Program-made: the position numbers and the translations under genes | Shown: positions 1 through 7,218 of the stretch, piece after piece | How positions within the stretch are numbered: the first letter of the stretch is position 1 | Layout of the letters: every line of letters begins with the position of its first letter | Assembly (NCBI RefSeq): GCF_003946575.1 | Contig: NZ_RHOP01000001.1 | Location: 1 to 64,000, forward strand | Source of the DNA: Companilactobacillus jidongensis | GTDB taxonomy: Bacteria > Bacillota > Bacilli > Lactobacillales > Lactobacillaceae | Reading direction: 5' to 3' | DNA: 64,000 nt | The notes under the pieces: model-generated | The model's input: the letters and a program-made list of their open reading frames with translations, nothing else | The model's database searches: none | Told to the model about the DNA's origin: nothing

Positions 1-24
1 AACTTCTTAACAAGCGACTCAATT

Positions 25-53
25 AGTTTATCAAGAACCCAACATGATGTCAA
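25..53 (-). promoter_or_regulatory. Stable-RNA promoter P2 (probable rrn)
   Basis: On the minus strand a perfect -35 TTGACA (48-53) is followed after 17 bases by -10 TAAACT (25-30). It points off the left edge and is the second of two tandem promoters. Two strong promoters about 115 bp apart, with no open frame after them, are typical of rRNA operons in lactobacilli; the 16S gene itself would lie outside the window, so the target is inferred. Confidence 0.75.
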
Positions 54-140
54 GAACTTTTTAAAATAATTTTTCAATGACTATCAAGTTGGAAGCTCTC
101 AAGCCGTTGTCGCCGTTGCTCTGTCGCAACAACAAATAAT

Positions 141-169
141 ATATTACCAATTAGAATTGATGTATGCAA
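141..169 (-). promoter_or_regulatory. Stable-RNA promoter P1 (probable rrn)
   Basis: Minus-strand -35 TTGCAT (164-169), 17-base spacer, -10 TAATAT (141-146). It lies upstream of the TTGACA/TAAACT promoter and reads the same way. The leader between the two holds no credible coding frame. With the terminator at 267-300 these promoters account for the whole 308-base gap before ltaS. Confidence 0.65.
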
Positions 170-266
170 GTGTTTTTGCGAAAAAAGTTCATTTTTTTAT
201 CATCTAATAATTGGTACTGGTGATTACTTACTAATATTACTACGTTTTACTATTAATTGTCTAGAT

Positions 267-300
267 AAAAAAATACCAAAGACGATTGTGTCTTTGGTAT
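267..300 (-). terminator. Terminator of the ltaS operon
   Basis: Perfect 11-bp stem (273-283 with 290-300), 6-base loop, then a U-run on the minus strand just after the ltaS stop. It insulates the LTA operon from the leftward stable-RNA promoters. Confidence 0.9.
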
Positions 301-308
301 CAAAGTTA

Positions 309-2366
309 CTACTTACTTAGCTCAGGAGCGTCAGTGGTATATAGATCGAGCATTGATTTATTGTCATTTTGAGCTAATAAACTAGTTCCGTTCTTACTTC
401 TAGCCTTCTTTAACTCTTTCAATGCAGTACTCTTCTTATAAGAGTAATCTTTCTTATTAACTTTTGTAAATCCTGGCACTGTATGGAACCTCAATAGATC
501 CCCATTAATTACACGATCAGATAAGGAGAGCTCTGTCGTAACTTTATTAGATAGTTTTGCCTTCTCAGTAGCTGATATCTTCTTGTCTACTTTACCTGTC
601 TTGGTATTGTAGTAAACACTTCCGACCTTAGTTACATTTGGAGTGACAAAGTCTCCGTTTCTAAATGCAACAACCTGTGAATGATCTTTAGATAGTAGAT
701 CACTACCAAATTGAATCATATTCTTATCACTTACTCCTAAGAGATTAAGTAATGTTGGAAGAACATCGATCTCGCCACCATAAGTATGATTGATTCCACC
801 CTTTAGTCCATCCATATGAATCATAAACGGTACACGTTGGTATTGAGCATTATCAAAGTCATCGAATCCCTTAATGCCTGTCAACTTAGCCATAGCTTTC
901 TTATGGTTATCAGAAATACCATAATGATCACCATATAGTACGACCATACTATTCTTATCTAAACCTGTTTCCTTCAACCAGTTCATGAATTCACCGATAG
1001 ACTCGTCCAAATATCTAGCTGTCTGAACATATCCATCAACTGTTTTATCACCAGTATCTGTCTTAGATATACTTTGGTTCTTCTTATCCAATGTATATGG
1101 ATAGTGGTTAGTTACAGTGATTAGTTTTGCATAGAATGGTTGTGGCAATTGCTCAATGTACTTAGCTGAATCCTTAAGGAAAATCTTATCCTTCATACCA
1201 TAACCGACTTCATAATCCTTCTTGATCTTATAGTAGTCAGAACTAAAGAAGTAATCATATCCCCATGACTTGTATGCATTATCACGGTTCCAGAAACTTG
1301 GAACATCCCCATGGAATGAGGCTGTAGTATAACCATGTTGATCCAAGATAGCCGGTGCAGCTTGGAAAGTATTAGTTGTACCATCAGTAACCATAGCTGA
1401 ACCTTCTGGTAATCCATACAATGAGTTTTCAAGCATCAATTCCGCATCGGCAGTCTTACCTTGTCCAACTTGATTAAAGAAATTATCAAAACTTAAAGTA
1501 TCATCCTCGTGATAAATCTTGTTTAGATTAGGAGTTACTTCTTCTCCGTCCCATTTGAAGTCGATCATAAATTGTTGCAGACTCTCTAAATGAATAACAA
1601 AGACATTCTTACCTTTGGCAACACCTGTATATTCAACGTTCGGTGTTACATAGTTATTCTTCATATACTTCTCAATAGAATCCAAGTCTGAACTCTTAGA
1701 CTTAGCCTTAACAGCATTCGTTTGCGAAGTCTTAACCACGTCATAAATATTAAAAACATTGAGTCCTAAATACTTAACAATATAGTTATTATCAAATGTT
1801 CTTGTCAGTAATTGTGAACGGTCACTCTCGGCAAGAGTTAGGTTAGCACCAAATAGAAGAACAGCAAGTGAGCTGATCAATACTGGTATTCTCCAATTCA
1901 GTCGTTTAACATCCATTCTAATAACATGAAATGCGAGTAACAGTATTAATATCAGAACGTCTAGGAAGACTAAGAAGTCAGTTGGTTTAACAATTCCGAG
2001 AATACTCTTACCTAAGTTATTGGAAACCGATCCTGAACCTTTGATCAAGACCATTGTTAGAAAATCTGAGAATTCACGATAGTACAAAATATTAGAGAAC
2101 AGCCATACAGTATCCAAGAAATCAACGATCAATAGGAATATGTATGACTTTCTCCCTTTCATATATAATGCGATACCAAATAGAAGCAACATTATCGGTA
2201 TTGGGTTGATTATCATCAAGAAGGTTTGAATCGACCCTTTAACACCTAGGTTAAACTTATTTTGATAGGCATATACAGTTTTAATAGTGTATAAAAGTAC
2301 AGCTAAGATTACGAATCCCAGCCTAGTATTTAAAAAATTGGAAATACTTTTAACAATACGCTTCAT
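309..2366 (-). CDS. ltaS: Lipoteichoic acid synthase LtaS
   Basis: 685-residue membrane enzyme that polymerises glycerol phosphate from phosphatidylglycerol onto a glycolipid anchor outside the cell. The first ~180 residues hold about five hydrophobic helices; the rest is an extracellular sulfatase-fold domain. Visible catalytic features are the metal-binding HLES segment (Glu261), the nucleophile in GQGKTADAE (Thr305) and a GDHYG metal site near residue 480. Length matches the family (about 640-720). It is last in a four-gene operon with two glycosyltransferases and a flippase-like protein, which supports a true LTA role rather than a generic sulfatase. A lactobacillus may hold further LtaS paralogues elsewhere. 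Confidence 0.93.
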   Translation of the reverse strand: MKRIVKSISNFLNTRLGFVILAVLLYTIKTVYAYQNKFNLGVKGSIQTFLMIINPIPIMLLLFGIALYMKGRKSYIFLLIVDFLDTVWLFSNILYYREFSDFLTMVLIKGSGSVSNNLGKSILGIVKPTDFLVFLDVLILILLLAFHVIRMDVKRLNWRIPVLISSLAVLLFGANLTLAESDRSQLLTRTFDNNYIVKYLGLNVFNIYDVVKTSQTNAVKAKSKSSDLDSIEKYMKNNYVTPNVEYTGVAKGKNVFVIHLESLQQFMIDFKWDGEEVTPNLNKIYHEDDTLSFDNFFNQVGQGKTADAELMLENSLYGLPEGSAMVTDGTTNTFQAAPAILDQHGYTTASFHGDVPSFWNRDNAYKSWGYDYFFSSDYYKIKKDYEVGYGMKDKIFLKDSAKYIEQLPQPFYAKLITVTNHYPYTLDKKNQSISKTDTGDKTVDGYVQTARYLDESIGEFMNWLKETGLDKNSMVVLYGDHYGISDNHKKAMAKLTGIKGFDDFDNAQYQRVPFMIHMDGLKGGINHTYGGEIDVLPTLLNLLGVSDKNMIQFGSDLLSKDHSQVVAFRNGDFVTPNVTKVGSVYYNTKTGKVDKKISATEKAKLSNKVTTELSLSDRVINGDLLRFHTVPGFTKVNKKDYSYKKSTALKELKKARSKNGTSLLAQNDNKSMLDLYTTDAPELSK

Positions 2367-2407
2367 TATTTACGCTCCATAGATTTACTAACAACTTTTA
2401 CGATGTC

Positions 2408-3418
2408 TCATTTAATTTTGGGTTTCTTCGAAACCGCAACAATCCCCAAAAACATCCCCAAATAATATGTAATAAATCTCCATAAAAACATACCTAGAAT
2501 CAAACCTGAAGGAGAAGGAATGAATCCAGCAAACAGTGTTTTGAAACTAAATTCCGCTCCACCTGAACCCCCAGGAATCGGAAAAATAGATGTGATCATT
2601 ACAATCATTATGTGCATCACTAAAACATCAACAATATTTACATGATCACAGTTAAGTGCTAACAGTACAAAATAAACTACAAAATAGTATAAAAACAGTT
2701 GAACAATCGTTAGTAGTGACGCTTTGATAACTTTTTTCTTCTCACGCTTTAATACTAAACTTTCATTGTAGAAACTATCAATACTTTCAATAGTTGACTG
2801 TAAAATTCTATCACGTTTTTCTTCTTTTAGAAAAAATAAAACTGGTTTAAGAATGACATGAACCATTTTTTTAGTGAAATCATAATAGTACATAATCATT
2901 AATAAGAATGAGATGGTAACTAAATGAATGACCATTCCAAACAAAATCAAAGTGGCAAGTCCTGAGAAATGTTGTGCAACACTCTTAAAACTCACCGCCA
3001 TTGCAACAATGAAATTTACCAAAACCATTGCTTGATAAATAATAAACTTCATCAGTAATACTGAGCTTGCTCGCCCAGGATCAATCTTAGACTGCATCAA
3101 ACCAACCAATTGAGCCGGTTGTCCACCAGATGAAAATGGTGTTATGGCATTAAAAAGTGCTTGAATCAATGGGATACGATACATTTCCCAAATACCAAAC
3201 TTTCTATCTTCTTTCTTTTTTAACAGTGTATGCAATACTAATGCTTCTACCGCATACGACAAAAGAATTGATAAGAGTGCCACAGCTAGCCAGCCATAAT
3301 TCAGGCTCTTAAAAGTTGTAACTAGTGACTTGAAATCAATCTTTCTGGCTTCCCACCAAAAAATACTGAATCCCAGTCCTAACATTACAAATAATGCAAC
3401 TATATTTTTTCTACTCAT
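2408..3418 (-). CDS. YbhN/MprF-type flippase-like membrane protein
   Basis: 336 residues with about eight hydrophobic helices, of the lysylphosphatidylglycerol synthase transmembrane (UPF0104, AglD/YbhN) family; no cytosolic aminoacyltransferase domain is present, so it is not a complete MprF. Conserved marks include PFSSGGQPAQ near residue 97 and PIPGGSGGAE near 287. Its ATG overlaps the stop of the upstream glycosyltransferase (TAATG), and ltaS follows after 41 bases. Lying between glycolipid synthesis and LTA polymerisation, it is a good candidate for moving the glycolipid anchor across the membrane, the job LtaA does in staphylococci. That role is inferred from position. Confidence 0.8.
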   Translation of the reverse strand: MSRKNIVALFVMLGLGFSIFWWEARKIDFKSLVTTFKSLNYGWLAVALLSILLSYAVEALVLHTLLKKKEDRKFGIWEMYRIPLIQALFNAITPFSSGGQPAQLVGLMQSKIDPGRASSVLLMKFIIYQAMVLVNFIVAMAVSFKSVAQHFSGLATLILFGMVIHLVTISFLLMIMYYYDFTKKMVHVILKPVLFFLKEEKRDRILQSTIESIDSFYNESLVLKREKKKVIKASLLTIVQLFLYYFVVYFVLLALNCDHVNIVDVLVMHIMIVMITSIFPIPGGSGGAEFSFKTLFAGFIPSPSGLILGMFLWRFITYYLGMFLGIVAVSKKPKIK

Positions 3419-4452
3419 TATTTATCCCGTTTAGCAATTTTATATTGATCGGTATAAAACTCGTACCAAATTTTACTTAAATTATCCTCTGAATATTGTT
3501 CCGTAGCCTCTTTAGACTTCTTCTTAAAACTATTCAAAATATCTCTGTGAGTCGCAGCCTTATTAATAAAATCATTCATATCTGAATAATCTCTAGCTGG
3601 CTCGTAATAACCTGAAATTATCGCACGATAAAGATCTAAATCTCTCAACAAAACTGGTGCTCCACATGCAAATGCTTCTAATACTGACATTGGGAACAGT
3701 TCATCATATGATGGCAATAAGAATAGGTTACAAGCATTGTAATAATCCACCAACTCATTACGGTCAACGATACCTGTAAATTTCATATTCTTAGGTGCAT
3801 TATCGATCATATCCTTGTAACGGTCGTATCCATCAGTTATTTTTCCAAATGAGAAACCACCTGCCCAAATGAATTGGATATCAGGATTACCCTTAGCAAG
3901 TTTGTAAAAATCATCAATACCTTTACGTTCTTGAACTTGTCCATCGCCAAAAACGATAAACTTATCTTCAGGTACACCGATTTTTTTACGAAATGCCTTT
4001 TTTTCTTCATCAGACTTCTCATAGAAGTTTTCAGTCGAAACAAAGTTAGGAATATATTTGATTTTTTTACGATCAAGTCCATGAGCTACTAGTTTATCAA
4101 TAAAAGTCGGATTGACAACTACTATTTGATCCATTCTCTTATAAAAATTAATTACATATTTATAAAAGACTGACTTAGCCGGCTCTGGCAACTTAATACT
4201 GCCTTCAAGTGTTTCAGGTAAAAAATGAACATATCCTATCTTGCGACCTCTTTTTTTAGAAAAGGTAGACAAATAAAATTGTGGATCGATTGTATGATAG
4301 TGACTCAAATCACTACGTCCATAATTATTTATCTTAATATCAAATTTATCACTAAAGCGTTCTTTCAGCAGGTTAATTAATTCCTTATAGGCACTGCCGA
4401 CACCTTGTCCCGCTACTTTATCCGCTGATGAAAACATTGTTATCTTAATCAT
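3418..4452 (-). CDS. Glycosyltransferase family 4, second glycolipid sugar (LafB-like)
   Basis: 344-residue GT-B fold glycosyltransferase. The N-terminal half carries an acceptor-type Rossmann domain; the C-terminal half shows the GT4 donor region with FGDGQVQERKG (~168), NLFLLPSYDELFPMSVLEAFACG (spread over ~243-264) and its E-x7-E type active-site motif. Strong GAGGAG ribosome-binding site; the gene overlaps the upstream glycosyltransferase by 8 bases. By analogy with lafA-lafB of Listeria and bgsB-bgsA of enterococci it probably adds the second sugar to monoglucosyl-diacylglycerol. The exact sugar cannot be read from sequence. Confidence 0.78.
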   Translation of the reverse strand: MIKITMFSSADKVAGQGVGSAYKELINLLKERFSDKFDIKINNYGRSDLSHYHTIDPQFYLSTFSKKRGRKIGYVHFLPETLEGSIKLPEPAKSVFYKYVINFYKRMDQIVVVNPTFIDKLVAHGLDRKKIKYIPNFVSTENFYEKSDEEKKAFRKKIGVPEDKFIVFGDGQVQERKGIDDFYKLAKGNPDIQFIWAGGFSFGKITDGYDRYKDMIDNAPKNMKFTGIVDRNELVDYYNACNLFLLPSYDELFPMSVLEAFACGAPVLLRDLDLYRAIISGYYEPARDYSDMNDFINKAATHRDILNSFKKKSKEATEQYSEDNLSKIWYEFYTDQYKIAKRDK

Positions 4453-5644
4453 TCGAATACTCCTCTGGATCTATTGATGAATCTGAAAGTTCCTCTCTGA
4501 CAAAGTATTCCTCTGAATGGTGGTAAAAATCTAAAATAGAATTACCAAAATTATCTGAAGATATATTATAGAGGATCTTTTGTCTTGCATCGCGATCATC
4601 AAATGAATTTGGGTGATCGAGGTAAGCAATAATTCTAGGCACTAACTGACTATCTTGAGAGAATGTTACACCAACTGACGGATCTGTCAAAAGTTGATCT
4701 GTGTATGGTGCACTTCTAACGACGATTTTTAATCCTGAAGCAATTGCCTCAATATACGTTAATCCTTGAGATTCAGTATCACTCGAAGACACAAAAATAT
4801 TCGCCATATGATAGTATGGTGAAATTTTATCATGTTCAACTTCACCAGTAAAAGTAACATTATCACTAATGCCCAAGTCCTTAGACATTTGAACTAATTC
4901 ATCCATATCAGGACCGTCTCCAACAATAACTAACTTTATATCAGGATTGTATTTTAACAACTCTGGCATCGATCTGAGCATATGATCAATTTTCTTCTCT
5001 AGAGCAATTCGGCTCAGCATCAAAATAACTGGTGTATCTTCAGAGAAGCCAAGCTTTTCACGTATATCCGATGCGTTGACTGGTTTTGTATACTCCGACA
5101 AATCGACTCCAGTTGGGATAATTGAAATTGGGGCCGGAACATCATATCGATCTAAGGTTGATTTAACTTGTTTACTTGGAGCGACAACGCCTGAAGCATT
5201 TTTCAAAAACATTCGTGACATTTGCTTAACATGATATGGCTTTAACAAATGTCCGTTCAGGACGTAATGCAAATAATCCTCATACATTGTGTGATAGGTA
5301 TGAACAAAAGGTATTTTCAATTGTTTGGCAACAAATTTACCCATCAGTCCCATCGAGAATTCAGTCTGCGTATGAACAATGTCCAGCTTTAGTTCTTTGG
5401 CAAGATCCACTGCATGAAACATTCCTCTAATGGCAATTCTTCTATCAGTAAATGATATGAACGGAACACTTCCTACACGGAAAATATTTGGTTCAATTGT
5501 TTTTTTAGAAACATTAGGATCAGTTGTTGTAAAAATATAAACAGAATTTCCTTTTCGTTCCAAATCATTCTTCAATGTTTGGATCGATGTAGCTACTCCA
5601 CTAACTTGAGGGAAGTATGTATCGGTAAAGATTCCGATATTCAT
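4445..5644 (-). CDS. Glycosyltransferase family 4, diacylglycerol glucosyltransferase (LafA-like)
   Basis: 399 residues, GT-B fold. The start MNIGIFTDTYFPQVSGVATS is characteristic of the 1,2-diacylglycerol 3-alpha-glucosyltransferase branch of GT4; the donor domain contains VGDGPDMDEL (~242) and SSDTESQGLTYIEAIASG (~287). It should make the first glycolipid step (glucosyl-diacylglycerol) on the inner membrane face. First gene of the LTA operon, with a GAGGAG ribosome-binding site 8 bases before ATG and a TATAAT about 35 bases upstream. The acidic tail after ~370 looks disordered. Confidence 0.82.
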   Translation of the reverse strand: MNIGIFTDTYFPQVSGVATSIQTLKNDLERKGNSVYIFTTTDPNVSKKTIEPNIFRVGSVPFISFTDRRIAIRGMFHAVDLAKELKLDIVHTQTEFSMGLMGKFVAKQLKIPFVHTYHTMYEDYLHYVLNGHLLKPYHVKQMSRMFLKNASGVVAPSKQVKSTLDRYDVPAPISIIPTGVDLSEYTKPVNASDIREKLGFSEDTPVILMLSRIALEKKIDHMLRSMPELLKYNPDIKLVIVGDGPDMDELVQMSKDLGISDNVTFTGEVEHDKISPYYHMANIFVSSSDTESQGLTYIEAIASGLKIVVRSAPYTDQLLTDPSVGVTFSQDSQLVPRIIAYLDHPNSFDDRDARQKILYNISSDNFGNSILDFYHHSEEYFVREELSDSSIDPEEYSND

Positions 5645-5684
5645 AAAAACATCTCCTCACAATCTTTATAATGATGATTATAAC

Positions 5685-5711
5685 AAAAAAAAAGAGGAAT
5701 CACTTCCCCCT
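5685..5711 (-). terminator. Terminator after queT
   Basis: 8-bp stem (5692-5699 with 5704-5711, two G-U pairs on the minus strand), 4-base loop, followed by a run of nine U. It separates queT from the glycolipid operon. Confidence 0.75.
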
Positions 5712-5719
5712 TTACAGTC

Positions 5720-6208
5720 TTAATTAATTAATTTACTGAAATTACGATTTTTCATTAAGAAATAAAAAATTGCAGCTCCGATTGCAACTACGACGACTTC
5801 GCCAAGTGCCACTGATCCAGCATTGATCCAAAATGGAATCTTTAAGACAAAATGTAATTCTGCACCAACGATAATTCCATTAACAACGGCACAAATTACT
5901 GGCACAGTCCAGATCCATTCCATCTTAGACGGAACTAATGTGATCAAATAACAAGCAATAGCCGTAGCCAGTGTACCGACTATCATATCGATAGCTGTAA
6001 CACTGAAAATATTGGAAATGAAACATCCAATAATCAATGACCAGCTGTACTTGTGATTGAAAAACGGCAATAACATCAGGATCTCAGAAACCCTAAACTG
6101 AACTGGACCATACGAAAAGGCCGATAGTCCAGGGGCAGCTGTCACCGCCACATATAAGGCAGCAATAATCGCTAACTGAGTTATATCCCTAGTATTTAAT
6201 TTGTTCAT
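5720..6208 (-). CDS. queT: Queuosine precursor transporter QueT (ECF S-component)
   Basis: 162 residues, about five membrane helices, of the QueT family: the substrate-capture subunit of an energy-coupling factor transporter for queuosine precursors. Typical marks are RDITQLAIIAALYVAVT at the N-terminus and YGPVQFRVSEILMLLPF after helix 1. The shared ECF ATPases and EcfT are encoded elsewhere. I place the start at ATG 6208: an upstream in-frame GTG at 6226 lies inside the GUGGGGGA Shine-Dalgarno region and riboswitch tail. A preQ1 riboswitch precedes the gene, which supports the substrate call. No queuosine synthesis gene is nearby, consistent with salvage. Confidence 0.9.
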   Translation of the reverse strand: MNKLNTRDITQLAIIAALYVAVTAAPGLSAFSYGPVQFRVSEILMLLPFFNHKYSWSLIIGCFISNIFSVTAIDMIVGTLATAIACYLITLVPSKMEWIWTVPVICAVVNGIIVGAELHFVLKIPFWINAGSVALGEVVVVAIGAAIFYFLMKNRNFSKLIN

Positions 6209-6218
6209 AGAAAAAAAA

Positions 6219-6262
6219 TCCCCCACTGTTTTTATTTTGGACAGGTTACCAGAAAAACTGTC
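6219..6262 (-). promoter_or_regulatory. PreQ1-I riboswitch
   Basis: On the minus strand GACAG (6258-6262) pairs with CTGTC (6240-6244) as P1. The 13-base loop holds CTG (6250-6252) followed by GGTAAC; CTG can pair with CAG (6226-6228) beyond an A-rich linker, making the H-type pseudoknot of class I preQ1 aptamers. The Shine-Dalgarno GUGGGGGA follows at once, so ligand binding should hide the ribosome site of queT. Match made by eye against the B. subtilis and Thermoanaerobacter aptamers. Confidence 0.78.
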
Positions 6263-6297
6263 TTAAATAGATTAACGTATTTTGTTATAGACATCAA

Positions 6298-6322
6298 ATA
6301 AAAAAGAAGCCAAGCGGCTTCT
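6298..6322 (-). terminator. Terminator of the deoxynucleoside kinase gene
   Basis: Perfect GAAGCC/GGCTTC stem (6306-6311 with 6316-6321), 4-base loop and a U-run on the minus strand, 15 bases past the kinase stop. Confidence 0.88.
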
Positions 6323-6336
6323 CCATTAAATCAATT

Positions 6337-6990
6337 TTAATTATTAGATGTAATTCTGTATTTTGCTAATTCAGTATCGATTTGGTCTAAGACTTTTTGT
6401 AAATCTTCAGGATTTTCAACGAAATCATACTTATCTCCATCGATCTTCATCTTAGGACTGTAGTCATAGTCGTCATACCAGCCATCATAACGGCCAAGTA
6501 AGTTGTGGTAGTACTCAACCAATGATGGATCTTGTTCTGGTTGCTCGTAATCACGACCACGTTTTTCGATACGCTTGATCATAGTGTCATATGAGATATC
6601 AATATGAACTAATAAATCTGGAGCTTTTTTAGCAGCGGCATATGGTAGCTCTTGCATCATATTGTCCAGCAATTCATCATAAACTTTAACTTCTTGTGGT
6701 GTAGCGCGTCCCATATCAGCGTTCATATGGAAGAATAATGAATCCTCGTAAATTGAACGATCCAACACATTGTTATCATCCACCATTGCTTGTTTGATAG
6801 ATTCAAAGCGTTTGTTCAAAAAGTAAATTTGTAATAGAAATGCATATTTTTTAGGGTCAGCATAAAAAAGTGGTAACACGGGATTGTTATCTACTTGTTC
6901 ATAGAATGCCTCTGTTCCTAAATGTTTTGACAAAATAGTTGCCAATGAACTTTTACCGGCTCCAATAGTGCCGCTCAATACGATCATCAT
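6337..6990 (-). CDS. Deoxynucleoside kinase (dAK/dGK type)
   Basis: 217 residues. P-loop GTIGAGKSS at residues 7-15, the DRSIYED motif near 77-83 and the lid-type arginine segment KRIEKRGRDYEQ near 140-150 identify the deoxyadenosine/deoxyguanosine kinase family, which phosphorylates salvaged deoxynucleosides with ATP. Lactobacilli lack some nucleotide synthesis steps and rely on such kinases. Two adjacent ATGs are present; GGAGG lies 6 bases before the first. Which base it prefers, and whether it pairs with a second subunit as in L. acidophilus, cannot be told here. Confidence 0.87.
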   Translation of the reverse strand: MMIVLSGTIGAGKSSLATILSKHLGTEAFYEQVDNNPVLPLFYADPKKYAFLLQIYFLNKRFESIKQAMVDDNNVLDRSIYEDSLFFHMNADMGRATPQEVKVYDELLDNMMQELPYAAAKKAPDLLVHIDISYDTMIKRIEKRGRDYEQPEQDPSLVEYYHNLLGRYDGWYDDYDYSPKMKIDGDKYDFVENPEDLQKVLDQIDTELAKYRITSNN

Positions 6991-7218
6991 TATTCTCCTC
7001 CAACCAATTCATTAAATAATCTGTAAAAAATCAACATTCACTATAATACCACTTCATGACTAGATATTGTATACAAATATAAATCTTAACCATATATGGT
7101 AGTGGTTTCACATGTATAGTCCTTGACGTGATAGGCTTTATATTCTCTGGAATTTCTAAATTCACAATATAATTGTCATCAATGTTAGAATATTAATGCA
7201 AAACGGAAGGAGTTAATA

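Noticed and set aside
6209-6226. queT starting at GTG 6226
   Set aside because: The GTG and following GGG form the ribosome-binding site and the riboswitch tail; ATG 6208 has proper spacing and the family N-terminus.
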